Assembly (NCBI GenBank): GCA_032622095.1
Contig: CP136068.1
Coordinates: 58,862,025 to 58,926,024, forward strand
Direction: 5' to 3'
Length of the DNA stretch: 64,000 nt
Source: Siphonodentalium dalli
Taxonomy: Eukaryota > Mollusca > Scaphopoda > Gadilida > Siphonodentaliidae
Shown here: positions 42,388 to 53,396 of the stretch, piece by piece
How the letters are laid out: each line of letters begins with the position of its first letter
How positions within the stretch are numbered: position 1 is the stretch's first letter
Program-made: the position numbers and the translations under genes
The notes under the pieces: model-generated
The model's input: only the letters and a program-made list of their open reading frames with translations
What the model was told of the DNA's origin: nothing
The model's database searches: none

Positions 42388-45275
42388 CAAGTCCCTTATA
42401 AAAATTTACCCCGGTAAACCTTGCTAAAAAGTACCGCGGTGCTGTACCGGGTATTTTTGGTCGAGGTAAACCGCGGTACATTTGACACAATATACCGCGG
42501 TTCATTATTAGATGCAGCACCGCGGTACGGAGTATGATACTACTGATCTCTCCCTGAGTTACCATGGCTGGTTATTTAGAGGAGTCTGCTCACTAATTAA
42601 TTCTGGAGACTGGAGTATTGGAGATTTTGATGGAAATATCACATGTAGAATAAACATGGGCTTATAAATGAGAATTGTAGCAATTTGTAATATAATTTTA
42701 TATAAGTCACTTTCAATATTGTAATTAATTAGTAGTCGTCTTCGAAACTTTTCTCTGTTCCGTCTTATATGCATTTCTCATCTTTTGACACATATTAAAT
42801 CTTATGTCAGCTGGCTTCTTATGCGGGAAGTAGTATCTCACAACATCTGAAAAAGATAACATAAACATACATGTTTGTGAGTTTGTAGTTTGAAGCTATC
42901 GACTACCTTAAGTTTGTTCTTATACCCCAAAATCTAAACTAAGGAAAAATGATCATAGATAATTTATCTACCCGATCAGCGTTTGCATGTATGTTCACAA
43001 ATAAGTTTGTTCTCATACCAATTATAAATATTGCTAAATGGCATGTTATCGATTCTATTAAATGGCTATGTAAATATAAATGTAAATGCGATCCCAAGGT
43101 GTTAACAATTATATAATCCATCAGGTTTATATTGGCCGAAATAGTGGCTTACAATATTAACAAACAGTCAAGAAATGGACAAGGAAAATAGGACATTATG
43201 CAAGGGTTACATGTAATAATAAATGCATGCATTAATGAAGAAAGCTAAAGTGTATTCAGGATTACAACCAGTATGACAAGTTTCGAACAAAGTAGTGTAT
43301 ATCATTTACTGCCAACTTGAAGCTATCGCTACGAATGAGTCATTATGTTTGAACACAATGTTATAATGAAATTTCTGTAATATATATAGTTAAAAGTAAT
43401 AACAATTTAAAATAAAGGGATTTAAAATGATGTGCCACAGGAAATTTAGTTTTGCCACTCATTTCTGGTGAGACCAGCCACAAAAACTGATTCTAAATTC
43501 ATTCATCACAAAATGATATATTTGGATAGATTACACTTTCCACACAGAAGAGAGTTGTATAGCGGAAAAGATATTACGCATAATTGTGCAACTATACCCC
43601 TTTCGACATAGAGCTATCATAACAATTTTACACCTAGCTAATACAATCGATATAAACTTACCTCATTTTTTAAGAAACCAAAAGTCCAGGAACAATTATA
43701 GATATAACTTCAATGTGTCGTTTGTCCATACTGATTTCACTTGGTGCAAATTTAAGTGAATCATGATAAAATGTTCAACAGTTAAATTGACGAGAACATT
43801 GAGTGATGAATATTACAGACAAATTAACAGTAAACTGTCAATTGATAGAGGGTATATATGAAGAACATAAACATACATCCAGTCTAACAGCATGTGATAG
43901 CCACAGACCCAGAGCACAGCACATTAATAGCCACAGGCCATGGAATCCTATCATAGCAAGTATCATATTACACACAGGGGGCTATTTGGTTAGATAAATC
44001 GCTGTGGCTTTTATATTGTAACTCTGTGCCAGGAACATGTGTATATAGCATTAGAGTTGGCCACATCTGGGGAAAATTAACAGTTACTAGTAAATTGACT
44101 GGCATGAGAGGAAGCTGATATCCACTGTAAGATTTTGCACAAACCATATCAACATTTTGAAGAGCGACTTATTTTATCTATCAACATTGCCTTATACCAG
44201 GAAAATAAAAAGGAAACTTACTTAATTTGTATGGCACAGGCACTGCAAAAATCCTAAGCATGGGATTATATGCTGAAAATGAGTAAATGCGATCATAGTT
44301 GAGAACGCTCTTTATTATACCGGTATACCATTTCTGGATGACGGCATAAACGCTCTTTATCAGAGACGATCATTGGACTTTTTGATAGCTAATTCAATGC
44401 GATATTTGGTTTTCAAAACAGAATATTAATAATGTGAGTATGGGTCTGATCTGTTCTCGTATAGCTAGAAAAGGAACATATATGTGTATTGGGTATGTGG
44501 TGTCAAAACTCGGCCATTACATCTGTTAATTTAATGGGGTACTGCACACTAAATCTAACCATTTATGGGACCATCTCTATGAATGAATGTTATACTCAGC
44601 AGAATGTATAGAACAAATGAATTTTAGCTACATGTATATGTATGGATCAGTTCAAAAATACACTTATGTGCTCCATGAATTAATGATGCAAACAATGTGG
44701 TAATTATAATGAAAATGAGTTTATGACTCGAATCCTATTATATAGCGGCCCTCAATACTGGGAAGTTATGCTGTTAATAATTTCTATAATAATATCGTCA
44801 AACACTAATCAATCGTAATGGCCTCCAAAATCATGTTATGTCTGTACCTAATGCATGGTTCACCTTGCATGTGATGAGATGTGATACACACCTTGATGCA
44901 CCATGATACACACCTTGATGCACCGTGGTACGTGTACACCTTGATGCACCATGGTATACCAACATTATGTATAAGTATCTACATGTAGGTTATCGTGGTT
45001 TACCGTGGTACACACCTTGGTATCCCAAGGTGTTTTGCTGTGTACCTTGGTGTTTACCATGGTAAACCGTGGTACACTACGGTACACCAAGGTGTGCACC
45101 GCGGTAAACCATGGTGCTATGCTGATGTACCTTGGTTTACCGTGGTAAACCGTGGTACACATCATGGTGCACCGTGGTATATCAGGGTGTTACGTCTATG
45201 TACCTTGGTTTACCGTGGTTTACCACGGTAAACCATGGTTTTATCGTGGTTTACCACGGTACTTTTTTATAAGGG
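42388..45275. mobile_element. 2.9-kb TIR element with GGTAAACC-type subterminal arrays
   Basis: It interrupts the DDE gene. GTGGTTTA occurs at 41045-41052 and 45276-45283 and is read as an 8-bp target duplication (with the mariner-like element lodged at its left copy). Near-terminal inverted blocks are CCCTTATAAAAA (left, from 42393) and TTTTTATAAGGG (right, to 45275). Both ends carry arrays of imperfect palindromes of the form GGTAAACCNNGGTA (left 42402-42540; right 44870-45262, strongest after 44990). The 8-bp duplication suggests hAT, though the two ends are not symmetrical. No transposase is seen, and 42541-44869 holds no gene I can name. Confidence 0.7.
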
Positions 45276-45283
45276 GTGGTTTA

Positions 45284-45676
45284 GTCAATATGATTTCACA
45301 GTGTTATGGTGGTTGTACAAGTGACAGACAGTTAGTTGAGGTGTCGACATTAGTGAATATGTGCAGTCCTGGTGACTCGATAATGGCTGATAAAGGCTTC
45401 GATATCCAAGACATGTTAGAGCATAAAGATGTAACAATGAATATTCCAACATTCTTCAAGAAAAAGAACAGACTGAGTGGATCTCGTGTGCCTCGCGACA
45501 GACAAGTTGCCCGCAAGCGTGTGCATATTGATCGCATTATAGGTTTATCAAAAACTTTCAAGATACTTAGCAACAGACCACTGAATGCCACAGAAACACT
45601 CCTGTCAAGTGAAATAACATTTATGTGTTTTACACTATGTAACTTCCGTCGCGGCATTGTTCCCGATAATGCATAA
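45284..45676 (+). pseudogene. DDE_Tnp_4-type transposase, 3' part
   Basis: This is the catalytic-core remainder of the broken THAP/DDE gene. It opens with L-V-N-M-I-S-Q-C-Y-G-G-C-T-S-D-R-Q immediately after the insertion, continues with the second catalytic Asp in I-M-A-D-K-G-F-D near 45384, the I-P-T-F-F-K-K-K-N segment and a K-R-V-H-I-D-R-I-I segment near 45520 where family members usually have Glu in place of the Asp after Ile. It ends with C-N-F-R-R-G-I-V and TAA at 45674-45676. This part is free of stops. An open frame extends upstream to 45152, but that portion is only the palindrome array of the insertion. Confidence 0.8.
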
Positions 45677-47019
45677 TATTTCCATATATATTTAGACATC
45701 CCCATCCGATTTGACACCAAGTTAATAGAAATTTCTTTCCCAAAATATCTATATAATTATAATAAATTTTTTATTCAATATTCATCAATATCGGTTAATG
45801 AAAATATGAACGCTCTTCATGTAAGGTGATTATACCTGATGTAGATGTCTGATCATGTTATAAAAGTCCTGCTAAAGACACTATTTGTCTTGATACGGAC
45901 TTTCCAAACATTATTAGACAATGTGTCAAACTGGATGGGGATCTTTAACAATATTGCTACATAGAAGTCTCAGAGCCATTGGCAGGTGAGGAACTGGGCT
46001 AACAGGACAACAATATATCAAAAAGTGTAATGGTATTATATTATCTCGTCAAAGTATTTAAATTATAATTCAATTGGTCATACAATGGCATTCGATGTGG
46101 TCATAATTTCGATAAAAAAATCATTAGAAACTGCACTTTGAAAATATCACGATAGAATATGATATACATGTATTATGTTTACTGAAGATTCATATTTTTA
46201 GTTCAAATTTCACACATTACACGTAAAACACCACACTAGACTGATTCAGTATATGTACATCAGACAATACATTTTTTTTTATGAAAGTGCATGTATCTAC
46301 TAACCGATCGGCTTGTACTTTTCGCCCGAAAGTCTACCGTTACACATTTTCTCAACTCGTCTTTGAGTTACAGCTCTCATATTTTCTCGGATTTTCCGAT
46401 TGGAAATTGGAAGCCATCGTCGATTATGTTTGGTTTTGTATTTGTTTCCAGTCATGTTCATATACTATACCGGGGCCATTTATTCGAATCAAATGTCGCA
46501 TTATAGACGAACCCATCGTTAAATCCTGAATACTTACTCATACCCGTTCCTATCTCGGATTCGATAAAGGCATTAAAGCTCCATTGTATATATTCGGCGA
46601 CTGCAAAAACACAGATCGGGCTATATATACCGCTATGATACATAAAGTAGTTAAATCCCGACTTCGACTTAATTAACGTAAGTGCACAACTCAAGAGTGG
46701 GATCTTTGTAATAATTACGCCACCATGTGGTGTTTCTAGTGTGGCTGTTTTTCATATTCAGTGGTAGTCTCCAATTCTGTGGTCGAGTGGGCGAAGATTT
46801 TTTTTTTTTACCTTACTCAAATCGTACCGATATAATCACATAGATGCTGAAATTGTAAAGTTAACGCCACCGGTGTATAATATGTTTTTGAAAATATGAC
46901 TCAATCGTATCGATAGTCAGGACAGGCTGAAATTGTAATCGTAAAGTCACCGGTGTAATAATATGTTGTTGAAAATATAAATAATCTGATAGCCTGAAAA
47001 TAATATATAACCCATTGGG
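45677..47019. other. No gene recognised
   Basis: AT-rich sequence with short frames on both strands (for example 46281-46529 and 46458-46694 on opposite strands) and no motif I can assign. One AACGCTCTTCAT motif of the dispersed family is at ~45809. Confidence 0.5.
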
Positions 47020-47095
47020 AGCCCCCTAGCTGGTATAGTGAGGTGAATTATGGGTAAGCCCCCTGGTGTAGTGAGGTGAATTATGGGTAATATTA
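47020..47095. repeat. Short tandem duplication (~38 bp)
   Basis: AGTGAGGTGAATTATGGGTAA occurs twice in a row with the preceding AGCCCCCT and GTATAG/GTGTAG. Confidence 0.8.
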
Positions 47096-47339
47096 TGCCT
47101 GTTCTATTGTGATAAACGCCATCTTTTATCTTCTGGAATTATCAGCGTGTTTTATGAAAATGTCACCAAGATTTCTCCACTCGATTCTTTTTAAATGCAC
47201 CCTAATCGGTCAAATTCTTTTGATAATTCTATCTAAATACATCTTAGCTACTATTCGGATCTGCTTTCCCGGTGGAAAAAGGTTTAGTTTGACCAAAACG
47301 GCTATTGACAAAAGTTTGTTTATAAAATAGCGTACTCGA

Positions 47340-47890
47340 TAAACCCGTAGTACGGCCGTACATGCTGTAAATTTGTTATCGAAAACAAATTCAATTTCTT
47401 CCATCTAAAACATAATTACGCGCTGGACTCTGTCATTTTAAGAATATATAAGTATTACACACAGAAACACGAATTCTCAACTCAAAATTTTGAAAAATGA
47501 CAGTTTTATCGACATAAATCGATTTTAATTGCAAATCCCATGTTAAATTTTATCATCGAAATAAATTCATTTTTTCAACCTAAAACATAATTATGTGCTG
47601 TTTCCTATCATTTTAGGAATATATACGTATCCCACTCAGACACACCAAGTCTCAGCTTAAAATTTTGAAAAATAAGAGATTTATCAACATAAATCAATTT
47701 GTATGGCAGATCCCATGTTAAATTTTATCATCGAAAAAAATTCATTTCTTCCACCTAAAACATAATTATGTGCTGTATCCTATCATTTTAGAAATATATA
47801 CGTATCCCACTCAGACACACCAAGTCTCAGCTTAAAATTTTGAAAAATAAGAGATTTATCAACATAAATCAATTTGTATCACAGATCCCA
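47340..47890. repeat. Three tandem copies of a ~178-bp AT-rich unit
   Basis: Each unit contains AAAACATAATTA, TATCATTTTAGGAATATATA, CAGACACACCAAGTCTCAGC and AAAATTTTGAAAAAT. Copies begin near 47405, 47582 and 47757; the second and third are nearly identical, the first diverged. Confidence 0.85.
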
Positions 47891-47929
47891 TGTTAAATAA
47901 ATTTTAGGGCCCTTCAAATGTTTTCTGAG

Positions 47930-48239
47930 CTGTTCCATATTGGGCACCAGAGTCCATATTTGACTGGTTCTACATGATAATTGTGCAACAGTACAGTCGC
48001 GTTACTTTATACCGCTTGGTCATTATCACTCAACAAATTTATTTCGGTCTATCGTATCAACCCCTATTTCCCCCGCGTAGCCTGACTAAGTGTCAACATT
48101 GGTCTTTATCGCTCCACTAATTTGTATCATTTCATCGGTATGAATTCCATATCCAATTATCCACATATAACCAACCCAATCTCTAATCCCAGTCCAATTT
48201 ATTTATTTTTTTCATCGCTATAGTCACGTTACGAAATAT
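47930..48239. repeat. Diverged unit of the direct-repeat family
   Basis: Immediately upstream of copy 2, phrases such as TTGGTCTTTATCGCTCCACT and ATATAACCAACCCAAT resemble parts of the ~300-bp internal units of the direct repeat (around 190-260 and 480-600), so the family extends leftward here. Confidence 0.6.
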
Positions 48240-50442
48240 TTTATTGCGTGATACTTGTACTTATATGTCTATGGTATTACTATAGTATACCGTATACGTA
48301 TATCAATTGCTATTCCTTTCTATATAATTCTGGTGCCATCTATAGAGATAGAGATAATTTCCGACCACCCCCCCCCCCCCAATTTTATATCATTGCTGCT
48401 TTAGTACAGTCGCGATGCATTACATGGCAACATCGCTCCACTAATTTATGTCAGTTCATCGGTACGAACCCCTTTTTCTCCGAGTCCATATAACCAACCC
48501 AACATCTTATCCCGGCCTAAATTATTATTTTTATTTTCATCGGTATAGTTGTGTTACATACATATTTTTATCATTTGATTCTAATTTGTATTGTACCACT
48601 ATAGAAGTCCATAAATGACTATTCTGGCACTATATAGAGATGACTAAGATTCTGACACCCCCCCCCCCTATTTTATAACCTTTTTGCAACAGTAGAGTTG
48701 AGATGCATAATATGTCAACATTGGTCGTTATCGCTCTACAAATTTATATCGGTTCAACCCTTAGTTCCCTGTAATGCCCACCCCTCCCTCAATTTATTTT
48801 TTCCATTTGTATTATAGTCTCGTTACGTACACATTTTATCTCTTATAACTTTTGCTTCAACGCGCCGAGTTCTGTTGCAGACAATACAAAACTGACAACA
48901 TATTGAAATGTAAGCAGGCTTCAAACTCATATTATCCAAGAAAAACTCTGGCTACATCAGAAATTTGTGTATAAGGTGTACTCGCATTTGTTGCGTTAAA
49001 AACCAAAGGTCCCAAGTCAAGGTCCAAATCCCCAACAAACTGATGTGAGGTTTAACTCCATCTACATACAGTAATGTCCAAAGTAATTGATCACTTAACC
49101 ACAGCAGAATTATGGGTAATTTTTCAAGATTTTAAATCCTGAAAAATTACCCATAATTCTGCTGTGGTTAATTGGTCAATTACTTTAGGCATTACTGTAG
49201 CCCATATAAGGATGTGAGGTCTAATGATAACTCCATCCACATACAGTAATGTCCAAAGTAATTGACCACTTAACAGCAGAATTGTGGGTAATTTTTCCGG
49301 ATTTTAAATCCTGAAAAATTACCCATAATTCTGCTGTGGTTAAGAGGTCAATTACTTTGGGCATTACTGTATCCCATATAAGGATGTGAGGTCTAATGAT
49401 AACTCCATCTACATACAGTAATGTCCAAAGTAATTGACCACTTAACCACAGCAGAATTATGGCGTTCAATATGGTCTACCTAATTCTGCTCCAAAAACAT
49501 GTATATTGAATATATGGATGTTTATTGGGGGGAAACCGATAATTTCAATGATATTTTCATTAACTGGGATCCAAAAACCGACCTACGGGAGCGCGCTTCG
49601 CGCGCGACTGTTTCTTAAGCATATGTGCTTATTTAATAAGTCAACAATTGGAATCACAACAGATAAGATTGGCGGGGGTCCTTTGCGCTTGCGCGATCTG
49701 TCCATCAAAACATATTTAGACATCTCAAGACACGTAAGACCCAATAACTTAATATACAGAATAGATACATCTATTGCCTGAGTGACTAATATTTATATTT
49801 GTTACAATGGGGTCAAATAGTTGCGAAGCCAGCACCACAATTCTTTCCCTCCATAGTAAATCTTAAAACAACTTCCAAAGAATTATTTATTTACCTTATA
49901 TTTGGTATGGAGCGTCCTTGGTTTACTGGAGTTCAGATTTGTTAACATCACGTCACCAAGTCAATTACTTGCGAAGCCACAGCCATAACTATTTCCCTCC
50001 ATAGTAATTCTCAAAACAACTTCTTAAGAACAATTGACCAGGTCAGTCGCGCAATTATTGGAAGAGCCACGGTCAATCATTTTTTTTTAAACCAAATTTT
50101 ACATTTAAATTATTCCTTTATTTAACCAAAAAAAAAATTAAATGAGAAAATTAACTTTTACTACTTGCTAAATTTTATCTTTTAATTATTTCATTTAAAT
50201 TTTAGACTAAAATTTAAAAATATACAGTCCCAGTATTTACAGTATACTGAGTCCAAGTCTTTATAATCTGTTGAGTGACCCCACAGTCATTTACTTGCTT
50301 TGTTAGTAATAATTTGAAGGATTACTTGTTTAAACGCAATTGTTATCAAAATATTTTATGTATTTTTTATAATTTCTATTTATATGTAATACATGTACTA
50401 TAATCTTGGTGGCGTTACCATTTCTGACTATGGTTTTCTTGT
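48240..50442. repeat. Long direct repeat, copy 2
   Basis: Near-identical to 1-2036, in the same orientation, 48,239 bp downstream. It is longer by ~167 bp, mainly because the hairpin unit is present twice (49068-49199 and 49243-49371). The match ends at 50442; sequences beyond differ. It also contains the C tract near 48366-48380 and the ORF-like 49506-49781, counterpart of 1105-1380. Confidence 0.9.
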
Positions 50443-52519
50443 TTCACACTTATTTTGATGTTTACACCATAGGGAAGGAAATGAATCGAGAGTTATAATG
50501 CAAACATTATATATAAACCGGAATTTGGCAGGTCCTCTGACCATGAGTTATCTCCCTGTAATACGATCGCCCATTATAAATAGGCATGGAATGGAGACGT
50601 ATCTGTTCTTAGACTCATTGAACCAACGCTATTTACTCTCTTTGCTTCTTGGAGGAACTGAAATTGGAATGCCTACAGACCGTTTGAATGCGATAATAAT
50701 GCCCGCTGCTTCATTCCTCTTTAAAGCCTGCCAGCTGATGAAGGGGAAAACATCGACATGGATCTGAGTTGGTGGCGGCTACAGCAAGACCAGCTGGTCA
50801 ACACGTGAATCTGACTTATACATACTGATCAGGAATATATAGCTATTTGCAATCATATTCATATGCATGCGAGGTGTACTTATAATATGTTTTCCCCCCT
50901 AAATGTGTAACAGGGTTGGGGCGATTACATGCCCATGTAATCGATTACGATTACAATTACTTTTGATTTACATGATTACGATTACGATTACTGACACATT
51001 GTGTAAATACTATTTATTGTTGTGTATATATGAATGTTGTACATGTGCTCTCCAGTGATGGAGCTAGGTTACCAATAAATATAATGTATCGGAGAGGGGC
51101 TCATTAAGTTCTGTAACTTGTGCCCCAATCCATTTTTGTATTATACTACAAATAAAATATGTTTAAACATACAAACAAACAAAAATAAACATCCACCCTG
51201 TATCAAGTTGATCAATGTTTATCCTGATGGGCCAGCATAGCCACAGATTATGGTTCATCTCAGTTCTGTCTCAAAGTTCGTTTCAATAATTTGGCCAGAA
51301 TTCCAAAAGAGATTCTCGGCAAAATTCCATACTGCAACTTTAAAATGGATTTGGCATGCCCATAAGGAACTGGGGCAAACAGAATGCAACAGTTGCAACT
51401 TAGTAAAATAGTCATTTGAAGCAGCTTGAATGTGGTGAGTCCCCATCCCAGAATCGGAAAAAATTAGGGGGTGGTGGGTACCTAGTGGGCGGAAAAAATA
51501 AAAAAGCGCCTAGAATGTTTACTCCTGACCCCCCCCCCCCCCCGACATCATATGGATTAAGTATTTTGTCATCATAGGAATACGAATTTGAATGATAATG
51601 TTTGAAAAAAAATATTTTTGTGAAAAAGAGCGATTAATCTAAATCTAAAATCTAAATTAACCAACACGTTTTTCATATCAAGTAGAGGTATGGTATTATA
51701 TAGTAATTTTAACCCAAACAATATTGGCAAATGGGTTAGGACATAGCCATAGCGCGACCTGAGTTCCAATCTGTTCTAAGTACCGTTCTGGTACGAAACG
51801 TCCGTAGGGGTACCGTTGGAACCGGAATTAAATTCTCTACAAGATGGTCGCAACACCGAAGCGATATTTCGAACAATAACGCCGTAAAACACGGTTATTT
51901 CTTGTCCGAAGTACGCGAAAGTGAGTTGTATTGAGAACTTACTTGTTCCCTCTGCTTTTATGCACAAAGGGGACTGAAACCATATTGGTCTATAACTCAA
52001 GTGGATGTAATTTCTTAGTTCCACCTTGTTCTATTTCAATATTGGCAATGTCTGAAGAATTCTACGTGTATGAGTCTTCTTCCTACAGGGAACAATGTGG
52101 ATCTAAAATATGATCGAAGCCGATACCTTATCATATTTAAAATATATAGGTAGGTTTATATTAAACTACTCTAATTAACCTTCGCAGTGCAAAACCGACT
52201 ATAATATTGTAATGGAGTAGATGAATAACCACCCAGTTTCTTTGTGGCTATATTCCGTTTCCCAAACAATGTACATATAAGTTTTAATATGTTAGTATCC
52301 TATATTATTCATTCAATGCCATAACTGGTTAATTATATTTGACATACATAGTGATTCACTGTGCATGTCTAACGTTCTGAATGTTTGCATTGGTTTAATA
52401 TTTTATTTATTGTCATTCCCGCTTCTAGGACATACACCACTTTCATTTACAAATAATGCGCAGATGGTTAATGGTATGCGGAATCCACTCCACGAACAGT
52501 AGCACGTTAATACGTTAAT
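50443..52519. other. Mostly unassigned, with repeat fragments
   Basis: A 90-codon frame at 50498-50767 (starting ATG 50498) has ordinary composition but no family I recognise. At ~50912-51000 a CAGGGTTGGGGCGATTACAT followed by GATTACGATTAC phrases looks like one end of a hAT-type element, without a visible partner. 51240-51400 is a reverse partial copy of the inverted-repeat arm seen at 11745-11895. A C tract lies near 51530-51543. Nothing else can be named. Confidence 0.4.
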
Positions 52520-53396
52520 CCCTGCAAATATTCGTTTTCGGAGATATCTCCTCGTAATTCGGAGATATCTCCTCGGTTTCGAGGAGATATCTCCTTGGAA
52601 TTGCAATTCCAAGCAGATATCTGCTTGGAATATGGTCCATTATGGAGATATCTCCTTGGATCCAAGGAGATATCTGCTTAGATTATGGAGATATCTCCTT
52701 GGATCCTAGGAGATATCTCCTCGCAACTACGAGATATCTGCTTGAAATATTTCCAACGAGATATCTCCGTGAAACCGAGGAGATATCTCCATAATCCAAG
52801 CAGATATCTGCTCGGATTATGGAGATATCTCATTGAAATAGTTTTCAACGAGATATCTCCTTGTACCCAAGGAGATATCTCCATATTCCAAGCAGATATC
52901 TCCTTTAAAATATTCCAAGCAGATATCTGCTTGGATTATGGTGATATCTCCTTGGAAAACCGCGGCATTGAAATATTAATGATTTCTCCACAGTACATAT
53001 ATCTATGAGCCAAATACATCCAAGCAGATATCTGCTCGGAATATGGAGATATCTCCTTGAAATATTTTTCAAGCAGATATCTCCATAATCGGAGCAGATA
53101 TCTGCTTGAATCCAAGGAGATATCTCCTTGAACATATTTCAAGGAGATATCTCCATAATGCGAGCAGATATCTGCTCGGACCCAAGGAGATATCTCCTTG
53201 GACCCAAGCAGTTATCTGCTCGCATTATGGAGATATCTCCTCGGTTTCAAGGAGATATCTCCTTGAAAATATTTCCGAGGAGATATCTCCATATTCCAAG
53301 CAGATATCTGCTTGAAACCGAGGAGATATCTCCATAATGCGAGCAGATATCTGCTTGGATCCAAGGAGATATTTCCGAAAACGAATATTTGCAGGG
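52520..53396. repeat. Array of ~31 GATATC-centred palindromes within an inverted repeat
   Basis: The 877-bp block starts CCCTGCAAATATTCGTTTTC and ends with its reverse complement (to 53396). Between them about 31 copies of GATATC form two classes of dodecamer palindromes, GGAGATATCTCC and GCAGATATCTGC, each often extended by CCAAG/CTTGG or CGAG/CTCG to ~20-bp palindromes, separated by ~10-20 bp. One mid-array interruption lies near 52955-53020. The many open frames across it are artefacts. No coding or conventional satellite structure explains it; it most resembles a foldback-type non-autonomous element made wholly of binding-site-like palindromes. Confidence 0.9.

Noticed and set aside
44995-45231. 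78-codon frame upstream of the DDE domain
   Set aside because: It is a reading of the GGTAAACC palindrome array.
1-50442. Direct repeats as LTRs of a giant retroelement
   Set aside because: No gag/pol, primer-binding site or TG...CA ends adjoin the repeats; the interior consists of other elements.
50912-51000. hAT-like end (CAGGGTTGGGG...) as a complete element
   Set aside because: No matching inverted end or target duplication was found nearby.
52520-53396. CRISPR-like regular spacing of a short repeat
   Set aside because: Spacers are short, similar and themselves palindromic, the genome is eukaryotic and no cas gene exists.
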